From the NCBI GenBank assembly GCA_033557685.1, contig JAWQRN010000575.1, positions 1 through 28,250 on the forward strand: 28,250 nucleotides of DNA. The letters are read 5' to 3'. The translations under genes were made by a program, and so were the position numbers. Below are positions 10,486 through 20,653 of this stretch, piece by piece. This DNA comes from Sperchopsis tessellata. Lineage: Eukaryota > Arthropoda > Insecta > Coleoptera > Hydrophilidae. The number at the start of each line of letters is the position of its first letter. The stretch's first letter is position 1. The notes below the pieces were generated by a model. The model searched no databases, was not told where the DNA came from, and was given only the letters and a program-made list of their open reading frames with translations.

Positions 10486-11988
10486 CACCCCAAACAGAAT
10501 TAACAAAGGGCGTGTAGTTATAGTTATATCAGGTAAGAATGTGAGTGACCCAATCTAAAAGAATATACATAATGTTATCTCAACGTGCAACATTCCTATC
10601 CCTACAAATATCAAACTCAAGCAGCACCAGAGAAAAACAAGAATAAATAACTCCAAACTGGAGTAATTTAAGAAGGCAGCAAAAAAGGAAAAACTAACAA
10701 TCTAAAGTTCATAATCTTTACATTCCACATTGTTGCTGCTTAAATTCTTAATTGACACAGGCAATTTATTGCAGATTATTAAGTGCAACATTATTAAGTC
10801 TCACATTAGCTAGATGAATATTCTGTTGACAAACATTGTAATTTTGAATTAAATTTGAAAAAAACAATATCTGAATTGCATATCAACTGCTTTGTAATGA
10901 TTTTATACATTAATTTACACAGTTCAATCTACAAAATCTAAACTAAACATAATTTTTAAAATTAAATTTTTGATAACTTTTATTTTATTGTAAATTGTTA
11001 CATCACATGTTCCCTATATGGAAACATATATTAAGGTTGTCAGAAAATAAGTCTTGTAAATCAAATGCAAAGTCTTCATAGTAAGATTATTTCTGCATCT
11101 ATAGATATCGCCTATCATAGGTGGAATTTTAGTAATTATGTGGTCAATGTGCCAATATCAGTTTAACATCAAGTAATACACTCCTTGGGATGGCAAAAAC
11201 AAACAAAAATCATCTGATGTTTGAAACCAGAAAAGTGACTGCATGAGGTCAACTTATCACGTATGACATAAATAAACTTTTATCAAGAAATTAACGTAAT
11301 GTATTTTTCTAGAACTCTGTAAGAGTTAATAATATATATCATAAAAATATTTTTAGTGTTTAATTAGTTGTTATTTAATATGATAATACACATAAATTAA
11401 ATATTTTATTGTAGATTGTTTGCATAGTATAATGAATCAGATAAATAATGTTTTTTTCTTGGGTGATAATTTTTATTTACATATTGTAAAAACACCGTAA
11501 ATGGAATTGTTTAGCAATTTTTAATTTTATTATAAATTAAAGTTATTATAAAATTTAGAGTTTCTCATTTAAAATGGACACTACCAAATATTTTAATGGC
11601 AACAAATTATATTAGGTTCCATTTAAATCTGCATTAGTGAACTTGCTTCTACATTTCATTGATATTGCTCGTCTTTGTCCAAATAGTTAGATCAGTGTCC
11701 AAATATAAGCAGCACATCTACTTTTACTTGTGTGGTTTGAACCATAAATAGCTGAATGAAAAGTAGCTATGTAACTCAACAACCGTTAAAATTCTGATGG
11801 TGTCGCCACTCTGGTAGAAGAAATGTTAGCTTTTACTGTTACTACGTATTTTATAATTATATTTAACACTATCCTTTAAGCATTTATGGAACATTTTTTC
11901 TGTTATTTTATAAACAAATTCAAGAACTCTTGTGTCTATTTTGTGTTTAACGGTTAGTGGGTTAAGAACGGCTAAAATACCATAGTAT

Positions 11989-12012
11989 TATATAGCAATG
12001 CTTTGCTATATA
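11989..12012. repeat. Inverted repeat, 10-bp arms, 4-nt loop
   Basis: TATATAGCAA and its exact reverse complement TTGCTATATA flank tgct. It lies in AT-rich intron with no associated gene. Confidence 0.75.
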
Positions 12013-12244
12013 TACTTAAATATTGTCCACAGTTTTTAAGGTAATTTACTTTCATGTTCATTTTATGTTTTATTTTAGGTCTCATCTAATTTTACTTCCA
12101 GGTTTTTAATATCATTCACTTTTTCTACATTTTCATTATGTACCTTTACAAATTATGATGTAAATAATACACTTTGTATAGTTTCACAGATTTTATATAA
12201 TTTTGTTGACTAGTTTCTGTGTGTTATATTCATAACTAAAAATA

Positions 12245-12575
12245 CAACAATCTTTAAAGCATGTCTATTTGTGAGGCAAAGATTCCATTGCTAAAGCAAT
12301 TTGTTTAATGATGGCAATTTCCTGTTCTTTATTTTTATCCGAAAGGATATCTAGTCTATTTATCATAGCTCTAAAACTTGATGTTGTGAACTAGCAGCTA
12401 TTGTTGAGTCTATAAATGTAGGCTTTCTATATATTTGAAATTCTAATGAGTGGGCAATTCGGCAAAATGTTAAATCTAGGAAATTTATTTTATTATCTAT
12501 TTCCGTTTCTACGGTGAAATTGATAATATTTTGTAATGTGTTATTGTAAAAAGCAGGCCAATACGTCATTCACAT
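12245..12575 (-). mobile_element. Penelope-like element RT remnant
   Basis: The reverse strand reads FYNNTLQNIINFTVETEIDN, then KINFLDLTF, SLEFQIYRKPTFIDS and, in the next frame after a gap, RLDILSDKNKEQEIAIIKQI. The order (INFTxExExxxxINFLDL, then xLEFxIYRKPT, then an Lxxxxxxx-KEhxxIKQIA segment) fits the C-terminal RT and thumb of Penelope-like elements. The YVDD catalytic block and the GIY-YIG endonuclease are not seen. It is antisense to DDX46, like the fragment at position 1. Confidence 0.62.
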
Positions 12576-12677
12576 ACCTGTGCCAAAAAATTATATGCTT
12601 TTTAAGGGGTACTGAGCACTTCTGTCAGTTTATACACTTTATAGTACTTTTCAGAGCTGCTTGGCAATCTATAATTA

Positions 12678-12780
12678 ACACTTTTTAGAACTACATGTCT
12701 TGATAATGTCCCCTGCAACGTTGGATGAGACGTCAGCAAAAAGAAAAGCCAACATTTTATCTCCCGGAAAACCTGAAGAT
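12678..12780. repeat. Dispersed repeat, copy B (pairs with 2716-2820)
   Basis: This copy aligns with 2716-2820 through ctacatgtcttgataatgtc, ggatgagacgtc, gcaaaaagaaaag and tctcccggaaaacctgaaga. It sits about 100 bp from the Penelope-like RT remnant, on that element's upstream side. It may be part of the same element family; the adjacency is the only evidence. Confidence 0.6.
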
Positions 12781-13015
12781 ATTTACAGTAGACGTGGAAG
12801 TCTATATACCTTGTATTTATTATTTATCAGAGTACCTTTCCCTGTAACATAATACTTGAATATAATTTGGACTCTCATATGCAGTACAATTTTATTTCAA
12901 ATCGAGCCCTTTTTAGATGGATATACTGCACCCAACTTAAGCATCACTTTATGGTTGCGGATGAGTCTCTGGATTATACGATTCATTATCCTATCATAGT
13001 AATATCTTTGCAATA

Positions 13016-13345
13016 TCAGAGTTTGAAAGACTTATGATGGTGTCCAATACATTCTCCTGGGTACTTCCCAATACTTTTTATGGCAAGAAAAATGTTGATT
13101 TCTTCAACAGTTAAACAACACAATAATTGGTAATATGCCAAAACATCAACCTCTTCAAGAAATGCAAAAATACAACCGGGAGTTCCTATAAATGGAAATT
13201 TTGGTGATACAGGGACAGGCTGATTTATGCTAATAGCACACCGATTTTTCGCCAAGAATAAATTGCCGCAATAGTCACATTCTTCCAATTCGACGTCTCT
13301 ACATCACTTTCTTAATAGAACTTAACACTGTTACTATCGCTCATT
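13016..13345 (-). mobile_element. Possible piggyBac-like transposase N-terminal remnant
   Basis: The reverse strand starts MSDSNSVKFY with an acidic ESDVETS stretch and continues to FIGTPGCIFAF, then VDVLAYYQLL and LTVEEINIFLA. PiggyBac-family transposases (DDE_Tnp_1_7) have an acidic N-terminus followed by FxGxPG, DxLxYFxLFF and IVEETN. The spacing is shortened, as if about ten residues were lost between the last two blocks. None of the catalytic aspartates lies in this piece. Similarity is weak, and the frame from 13288 down to 13016 is open, so an unrelated ORF remains possible. Confidence 0.38.
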
Positions 13346-14364
13346 TTCAAAGGGTTGTACTGAAATAAATATATAAAATATAACAAACAAAATTCGTTTA
13401 TATAAAATGAATATTTTTTTTACAAAGCAATTATGATAAAAATAATACAAAAAATAAAATAATTTTATATTCAGCAAAATTTACTTATGTAATTTTAATA
13501 TTTTCTTATATATAATAATTATATTGAAATAATACACAAATTAGATCAAATTATAAAAAAGAACACTCACTTATAAATAAACAATAAAAAAAATAACACA
13601 CGCAATATGCTATACCACACTACACTATATAAAAACAGACATCAAATACCACGTAAATGTATAACAGTAAAATAACAATCATTTTTTTTTGAAATTCGAT
13701 ATCTATTTTGTAATAGAAAAACTATTTATATACAGGTAAGAATTTATTGCTTCCTTGGCCGTACATGAATGAGTTATTGTAATATTTGATAATTGAAATA
13801 TCAAGAAAACCGGCCAAGTCAATATATTAAATACAGAAATGAACTATGCATCACAAAATTATTTATACACAGGTATTTATATGAATATTGGGTCTCGCCT
13901 CTGTCGGGAATGAGCAGATAAAATTTGCTTTGTAAATATGACTCACCCACGTTCCATTCGAACACGTGCAAAATTACCAGTAAGGAGCGCATGTGTTGTG
14001 CACAGGCATGTTTATTTAGTGTTGATGCCTTGTGTGAATGGTCTGTGAGTACTAAAATGAGTTTTATTATTAACAAATGTCAGGTGATGTAATTTTGTCA
14101 TTCAAAGAATCCTCTTTTATTTAGGTACACTATGAATGGGAGAATTTTAATAATAATCGAGAAGAAAAGATGATCGATCGATTGCAGTTTGATATCAAGA
14201 ATGAAAGTATTGATGCAGCATATAGGATGTTAGGTTTTCTGATTTGTAACATTAAAGGTTGTGATGCAAGATCAAGCTTTTTCATTATATTGTTCCTAGT
14301 AGACTGGAATATGCCTGTGTTGTTTGGAGCCCATTCTATATTACGAACTATAACAGTTTGAATC

Positions 14365-14387
14365 ACTTCAAAAACTGTTTTTGAAGT
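14365..14387. repeat. Perfect 23-bp palindrome, 11-bp arms around one base
   Basis: ACTTCAAAAAC and its exact reverse complement GTTTTTGAAGT flank a single T. It lies in the last DDX46 intron about 490 bp before the final exon. No surrounding transposon was recognised. Confidence 0.8.
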
Positions 14388-14873
14388 TTCTTTTTCAACA
14401 ACAGATAGGTTATTTTTCTGAAAGGGATCATAATAGTATCTGCTTCAAAGATATTAATGTTTAACTTTAGGTCAATGAAAAAAATACCATGGAATTTTTA
14501 ATTTGTATAAATTACTTAATAATAAAATTGATGTCTAAATTTTTGGGTGGAATATAAATGAAGGTACTTGACAGAATATCAGTTTTTTGTATAATGTACT
14601 CCAAACAAATTATTTGCTTAATTCTCCCTTGATTAGGTTGTGTAAAAGATATAACGAGTTTCAGCATGTGCTAGATATGTCTGGTGATTTTAATTTAATA
14701 TGAAAATTTTGTGAATATTTTTCTTTATTGTATATTATATATTTTAAATGATATTAGTGTAGTCTCATGTTAAAATGTAAATACGTACATGTTTGAGATG
14801 AATAAATAATAATAATAATCATACCAAGCAAATATTTGTTGTTCAAAAATATATTTTATTTTTATTTTTCTAG

Positions 14874-15116
14874 GAGGCTCTGGCTCAAATTTCTGAATAC
14901 TCAGAAGCTGGTATTACAGTTAGGGGTACATATGTTGTAACTGGAAAAGCTCCACCTGAAGGTGAAAGAAAACTTTACTTGGCCATCGAAAGTACCAGTG
15001 ATATAGCTGTTTCAAAAGCGAAGGCTGAGATTACGAGGTTGATGAAGGAAGAATTGCTTAAATTACAAACTGCTGGTCATCATACTTTCAACAAAGCTAG
15101 ATATAAGGTTATATAA
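14874..15116 (+). CDS. DDX46: DDX46 last exon with stop codon
   Basis: The acceptor tttttctag is followed by EALAQISEYSEAGITVRGTY, then GKAPPEGERKLYLAIESTSD, a KAKAEITRLMKEELLKL block and the terminal RYKVI with stop TAA at 15114-15116. This is the standard DDX46 C-terminus, usually ending RYKVL or similar. The exon joins in phase to ITSK of the previous one. With it the visible coding sequence totals 2387 nt: a two-base partial codon, 794 codons and the stop, with no frameshift or internal stop. The host gene is therefore intact despite its transposon-filled introns. Confidence 0.95.
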   Translation, partial: EALAQISEYSEAGITVRGTYVVTGKAPPEGERKLYLAIESTSDIAVSKAKAEITRLMKEELLKLQTAGHHTFNKARYKVI

Positions 15117-15880
15117 TTATTTAAAAATATATTCTCTGTAATAATAACAGAAGTTGTGGAGTTTTTTTTTTTTTTTTTGGTGTAAGTAATCATGTTTAAA
15201 TATATGAATTTTATACCCATATTGGTAGTGTTATTTTTTTAACCTTACGCATTCTGTCACTTTCCTAATGTATTACTCTTGTCAATTGTCAACATGTCAT
15301 ATGAAAATTAAGATTAAAAATAACAAAATTAAATGAAATTTTGAAATTGGACAGACTACGCAATGTGGAAAAATTTATTGGATATATTTGGTTTAAGTAA
15401 ACAAATAATAAATGTATTGATACCCCCTACAAACATTTTATTACAGAAAAGAAGCAGAAATAAATTTATCATAAAATAAATAATCATATGTTCTACCACT
15501 AGTCCAATAATAGGAGTACACACATGTACAAAATATTTAATAATAATGTATTTATTATCATATCATTACAAAAAAAACAACATATCAACATAAGTGACAA
15601 TAAAAAATAAGTTTAAGAGACATTAATTGGAATAGGTTCAGATTATTTGATTTAAAGCAAACATCTGTTCATCCACCCATTCATTAATCTCTTTCAATCA
15701 TACATGCTATCCATCCACATATACAATGTTACAAATATTTCTGTTTTCTAATTTGAGAAAAAAGTGAGAGTCCAATGAAAAGATAGCTAATATCACTAAA
15801 TTAAATTTAAAAAAAAAACATGTTAGAAGTTACTATGGTTATTTAGAATTAATTTCTATAATGGAATATAATTATAGATA
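15117..15880 (+). other. DDX46: DDX46 3' UTR and downstream sequence
   Basis: AT-rich sequence after the stop with a 17-nt T-run at 15162-15178. No coding sequence or transposon motif was recognised before about 15880. Confidence 0.6.
15407..15412 (+). terminator. DDX46: Candidate poly(A) signal AATAAA for DDX46
   Basis: This is the first canonical AATAAA after the stop, 291 bases downstream. ATTAAA variants occur nearer, around 15312 and 15327, and further AATAAA copies follow at about 15460. In such AT-rich sequence the hexamer occurs by chance, so the choice is weak. Confidence 0.3.
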
Positions 15881-16065
15881 TTGGCAAAGCAATGAGAAAA
15901 TTACCCTTTTTGTGATATGTATGGTGAAGATACCGTAAAACTATGGATGTGTTAGAATTTGTTTGTTAAATTTCGGTGTAGAGATTTTGATGTTAAAGAT
16001 GTATCATGCTTAGGAAGGCCAATTGAAGTTGATGATGACAAAATAAAGGCGTTGTTCGAATCCTG
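15880..16065 (+). mobile_element. Mariner transposase N-terminal (HTH) remnant
   Basis: The reading frame gives YGEDTVKLW, then FVKFRCRDFDVKDVSCLGRP and IEVDDDKIKALFE. Mariner transposases carry YGExAVS, then WFxKFRxGDFDLKDxxRSGRP and xEVDDDxIKALIE in the N-terminal DNA-binding domain. Two frame breaks precede the second block. The catalytic DDD domain is absent: the match ends at about 16060, where LINE-like sequence soon follows. The gttcgaatcc here resembles a tRNA B box but is explained as transposase coding sequence. Confidence 0.65.
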
Positions 16066-16079
16066 CCAGATGACTGAGC

Positions 16080-16545
16080 TTGAGTGGAACAGATGTTAAT
16101 AATATCGCTACCTTGCAAGGAAAGAACACAACCAATACTTCTTACATTCATATTTGTACATATATAAATATGTATGCTAGTGAGATATGGACATTAAAGG
16201 CCTCGCGTATACAGAAGATCCAAACAACGCAAAAAATTGTTGAGAGATGCATGATGGGTTTGGAAATTAGTGATAAAAGGTCGGGGATGTTATAGGAACA
16301 GTGAAAATGCAAAAATGAAAATGGGCAGGATATCTTGGAAGGCGAGCAGATCATTGATGATCAAAGGAATTAATCTTGTTGGCACCAAGAGAGAACATAA
16401 GACCAATACGAAGACCCAATGATAAGTCGGACAGAAAACTCGGAAGTTGTTTGGGAGTTACGTGAATGAGAAGAATGCATAACCGTGGTGAGTGGAAGGA
16501 AATTGGGGAGGTCTTTGCCCAGCAGTGGATGAATAACGGGTGATG
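16080..16545 (+). mobile_element. LINE 3' end remnant, second family
   Basis: Blocks read YASEIWTLKASRIQKIQTTQ (the YGxETWTL block), IVERCMMGLEISDKRS (the RxMLGIxLxDRxRN counterpart), WAGYLGRRAD (WAGHIARxxD) and, close to the 3' end, NRGEWKEIGEVFAQQWMNNG (WxxLxExYxQQWTxNG). This is the C-terminus of a LINE different from that at 9840. Stops and frameshifts lie between the blocks. It ends immediately before the next LINE fragment begins. Confidence 0.66.
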
Positions 16546-17940
16546 ATATCTTTACCAGGTCTTTTTACGTGATGTTTAATTAGCAAACATGGTATTTGCA
16601 TACACTTTTCCAGCTAATTGGAAACTCGCCCGTGTAATCCCCGTATACAAAACAGGATACTCATTCGATATCAAAAAATATAGACCGATAGCCATTCTGT
16701 CTAATTTAGTGAAGGTTTTTGAGTCCTGTATTTACGATGCTATATATCCACATGGACCAAGACACATATCTATTCATCAGTATGGTTTCATGCAACAGAG
16801 ATCCACTACTTGAAACTTATTTTCATTCACTTAATTTTTTACCTCAACAACTGACCAACAAGGTCAAGTTGATGTCATATACACTAACTTTGCTAAGGCA
16901 TTTGATCATATAGATCACAGTATCGTCACTGTAAACTTAAGAACTTTGGTCTCTCCAATCCCTAAAAGACCACTTCTAATCATGTCTCTCACTGTCTTCT
17001 CTCTGTTCATCATCTTGGACACTCATCCGATTCTTTCATGGCTACATCTGGTGTTCCTTAAGGCTCAAACCTTGGACCCCTTCTGTTTCTGTTATTTATT
17101 GATGGCATCACACTCTCCTTATAAAACCATAAACTTCTCTTTGCTGATAATTTAAAGATATATGCTCAAATACATAGCCTCCAAGACTTCAGATCTCTAC
17201 AAGGTGATCTCATTCGACTAGCCAACTGGTGTGACTCAAACAAAGTGCATCTTAATACTGACAAATGTAAAGTTGTAAGTTGCAGTCGAAAATCAAACCC
17301 CATAAACTTCCAGTATAGTATATCCAGTTGTCCTCTAAGTCACTGTGACGGCACCACTGATCTTTGCATTAAGTATAATAGTGGCCTAACCTTCAACTCC
17401 CATATCACTGAAATTACATCCTCAGCACATTGTATGCTTGAATTTATTATTAGATCTAGTAAAAACTTCTCTGACTTCACTGCCATTACCACACTACACT
17501 TTACTACACATTCATAAGGTCCAAACTTGAATATGGCTCCATCATATAGAACCCCCCAGTATAGAAAATTTGACTAATTCTTGAACATGTGCAAAGAAAA
17601 ATGCTGAAGTATCTATATTTTAAAAAATGTAATCCCTGCCCAGAACGAGGTCTCCCTAATGCATTTTATCTCCCAAAATCACATACCATCCTTCTAACAA
17701 ACTCTCCTATTCACAGGATATGTACCACATACCATACAGTCCTGAGGTCAACTGATTTATTCCATCACAACTTAAAACAATCCTACGTGCACTATTTGTT
17801 TGATTGTTGTTTTTCTTTTTCCATTATTTTAGTGTTAATGTGTTTGTGATCCTGTAACTTTTTGAGAAAATTTCTGTAACCTACTCTGTAAATGGAGTAA
17901 TATGTAGAGCAGTCGAACTAAAATAAAAATAAAATAAAAG
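16545..17940 (+). mobile_element. 5'-truncated, internally deleted Jockey-like LINE
   Basis: Only the reverse transcriptase and 3' part remain. Blocks are NWKLARVIPVYKTGYSFDIK, KYRPIAILSNLVKVFESCIY, QYGFMQQRSTT, YTNFAKAFDHIDHS (motif A, 16880-16921), GVP.GSNLGP-like sequence, FADNLKIYAQIHSLQDF (motif C, 17140-17151), WCDSNKVHLNTDKCKVVSCS, GLTFNSHITEI and LEHVQRKMLKYLYFKK. Both visible catalytic aspartates read Asn (TDF to TNF, FADD to FADN). At about 17660 ERGLP jumps directly to FYLPKSHT, so the usual segment between them is deleted. NSPIHRICTTYHT closes the protein, followed by a 3' UTR and an AATAAA-like tail (17918-17940). The endonuclease domain is missing. Confidence 0.8.
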
Positions 17941-17958
17941 ATATGAGGGCGTGTATTA

Positions 17959-18290
17959 GCAAAATAAAGGGTTAGGATATAAACGCAAAATTTCAAAACT
18001 TAGTTACGTAACTAATATTAATTACTTGTAACATTGATCTTGTACTTGAAAATAAAATAATCATTCATTGAGACTATGATCAGTGACCAGTAAGTTATTT
18101 TTTTTAATAGGTTGCTAGACAGATTGTATTCAGTTGTTTGTGCTAAAAATAAACTAGATAACATAAACAAATAACAAAATTTGCAATAATACATTTTTAG
18201 CAATTAGTAATCAAAGTTATTTGCTGATCATCATAATTATAATTGTATTTGTGATTATAGAAGGCAATCCATTCATAATGATGTTCCTAA
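17959..18290. repeat. Composite repeat, lead-in of copy 1
   Basis: This segment matches 21744-22090 in order: aaaataaagggttaggat, aatattaattacttg, gaccttgtacttgaaaa-type (here gatcttgtacttgaaaa), aataatcattc, gttgctagacagattgtatt, cattcagttg-type, and caaagttatttgctgatcat. It begins just after the LINE tail at 17940 and runs into the tandem array of copy 1. No protein motif is visible. Confidence 0.7.
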
Positions 18291-20222
18291 ATGGGTTTGT
18301 TTCTCAAAAAGAAGGTAGAGAAGACCAACAAGGTATAAAACTTGCCAGTAAATAATTTTACTTCAATAAGAAAGACGAAAGATGGTCAGTTAGGCATATA
18401 ACAAGTTATATAATAACTTTGTGTTTTTAGGCTATTAATTGTAAATCAGTAATTAACCATTATATAGCCATAAGATTAGCAACAGAAAGTCAATATGACA
18501 AAAACAGGACAACAAATCTAACCAATGAAATATTTAACTTCCGTAAGAGAGGCCACCAAAGATCAACTAGACAGTAATTAGTTTTACTTCAATAACAGAG
18601 ACGATAAAACATTAACTAGGTGTAAAGCTATCCAGAAAACAATTTTACTTCTCTAAAAGAAGACTTGGTACTAACAAAAAACCAGTGCTGTAACAGGCTT
18701 GAATCTTGGCAGTTAATAGTTTGTATTCCTTATGAACCGCCAGCGAAAGTCAGCAAGGCTTACAACTAGCCAATAATCAAATTAACTTTCCTAAGAGATA
18801 TCACAAAAAGTCTGTCATAGAGATCATAGAAAGTTGCAAAACTAGATAGCACAAGAATTGCTTCCGTATGATAGGTCATAAATAGTTGAACAGGTGCAAA
18901 CTAGCCAGTAAACAATTTTACTTCACTGAAAGAATGTCAGTCAGGCAAAAATTAAGAGGTAATAGTTTTGCTTCTTTTAGAAAGGTCATATAAGGTAAAA
19001 AGCTTAAAACTAGTAACTTAATACTTTTATTTCCCTAAGAGAAGCAATAGAAAAACAAAAAGATGTTAACTAACAAATACATAAAATCACTTCCTTAACA
19101 TTCACAGAATATTGACTTCTGTAGTCAGATAATAGATGTGTAAATCTAGCCATTTCTAGATTTGTTTCCCTATGAGAAACTAAAAATTACATACCGGCTT
19201 AAAACATGCCAGTGAATAATTTTACTTCCCTAAAGGATGCCGCAGGAATCCAAACCGGTTAAATACTAATGAGGTCAAGGAAAGCCATGCAGTTGTAAAC
19301 CATGCTAGTAAAAAACTACTTCCATAAAAAAGATCACAGAAGGCCATGTCACAACTTGCCATTAAATATTTTCTTTCCTTAGGACAGGTCATAGAAACAC
19401 AACTAGACATCAATATTAGGGAATATATAGGAAAATATATTTAGTAACAAATTTTACTTCTTTAAGAGGTCAACAGAAGGCATTTTAAGAGATGGCACAT
19501 GAGGTAAGTCAGGTGTAAAAATATATAGTTAATAGTTTTGCTTCCCTGATAGATGCCATGAAAGAACAACTGGAAGTAAATCAAAGCAATATTAATGTTA
19601 TACAGCTATTAGTATGTTTGGTGTACAACTAGCCAGTAAATAATTTTGCTCTTAAGAAAGTCCAAAAAAGAGAACTGGGCCCATAATTATGTAGCATATA
19701 TTTTAGCTCTTCGAGTAGAAGCGAATAGTTCAATCAGGCGTAGGGAGTGAATAGTTCTCTTGACTAAGAGAGATCATAAATAGCCAAATCGTTAGTTTCC
19801 TATAGGAAGAAATAAATAGGCAGTTAGGCGTAAAACTAACCATTTTCTAGTTTTCTTCCAAAAAAGAGAATCAGACGAAAAACTTATTTAAAAAAAGCTA
19901 CAAATAACAACCAGACAGAGGTAAAACTAGCCTATAAATAAGTTTGCTACCCTATGAGAGGCTATGAAATTTCAACCAGGGATAAAACTAGAAACTTATC
20001 AGGTTTGCTTTAAAAAAGATGTCATAGGCCAACTAGATATAAAAAACTTGGAAATAATTTTGCTCTACTAAAAAATGCCATAAACAGATAACTAGGTGAC
20101 AAATGATCTGGAAAGAAATATTACTTCCTAAAAAATGTAAATAGTTTTTTTCTAAAACTGACAAGCCAAAATAAGTGTAAAACTAGTCAATACAACAATT
20201 TTACTTCTCTAAGAGAGATCAT
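18290..20222. repeat. Degenerate tandem array of about 60-bp units, copy 1
   Basis: Units centre on ttttacttccctaagag and are joined by ccaggcgtaaaactagcc followed by agtaaataa. Cores that I located at 18582, 18643, 18719, 18781, 18857, 18916, 18965, 19024, 19084, 19160 and 19219 are mostly 59-62 bp apart, with some at about 76. Roughly thirty diverged units fit. The array is cut at about 20222 by an antisense LINE fragment. No unit encodes a shared peptide, since stops occur in every frame. Confidence 0.78.
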
Positions 20223-20640
20223 ACAAAGGCAGTCTTTTGAAACAAGCATTTGCAGTGCCTTTTTCTTTCCTAACTCCGAATTGGGAACCAGACAGTATAT
20301 TGCGTCTTTCGCAAAAGCTGTATATTCTTTTGCAGATAACCATTTCATATACCTTAGACAGAACAGGCAGATATGATATTGGACGATAACTGGAAACAAG
20401 GCAGTTGTCATTTTTAGGGATCGCAATAACTCTTACATATTTAAAGCTATCAGGAAATACTCCATGGTGAATGGAACTGTTCACCAGAGCAGTGAGATGC
20501 CCCAAAATTGTCATAAAACATCGCTTGAAAAAATTAACAGACAAACCATAAATATCAATAAAGTTCGAGGGACATAGACTCTCTATGACATAAAGGTAGG
20601 ACAGAGGATTCTTTCAATTTAGCAATCTTATCATTCAATT
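20222..20640 (-). mobile_element. LINE RT fragment inside the array region
   Basis: The reverse strand reads IESLCPSNFIDIYGLSVNFF, then SSIHHGVFPDSFKYVRVIAI, PKNDN, SSYRPISYLPVLSKVYEMVI, CKRIYSFCERRNILSGSQFG and KEKGTANA. This is the start of a Jockey/CR1-type RT: thumb-proximal GxFPDxxKxAxVxPI, then YRPISxLPVLSKVxE and SxxQxGFRKxxGT. Both catalytic motifs lie further downstream and are missing. The segment is open from 20544 down to 20209. It joins array sequence at about 20222 without any tail. Confidence 0.75.
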
Positions 20641-20653
20641 TTATTATTTATTA

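Larger units (their letters stand above)
7857..14873 (+). other. DDX46: DDX46 last intron of 7017 bp, transposon-rich
   Basis: Donor gtaata, acceptor tttttctag. This intron is about a hundred times longer than the first visible one and holds most of the transposon fragments in the gene: a DUF4817/DDE transposase, a TA microsatellite, a LINE 3' end, a Penelope-like RT scrap with an adjacent repeat, and a possible piggyBac N-terminus. The stretches 10500-12240, 13350-14350 and 14390-14870 are AT-rich; apart from two palindromes (11989-12012, 14365-14387) I see nothing in them. Confidence 0.88.

Noticed and set aside
16048..16070. gttcgaatcc, resembling a tRNA B box
   Set aside because: No A box at the right distance upstream, and the bases are explained as mariner coding sequence (IKALFES).
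18290..20222. CRISPR-like spaced repeats
   Set aside because: Units of about 60 bp are contiguous and degenerate over their whole length; there are no constant repeats with unique spacers, and the genome is eukaryotic.
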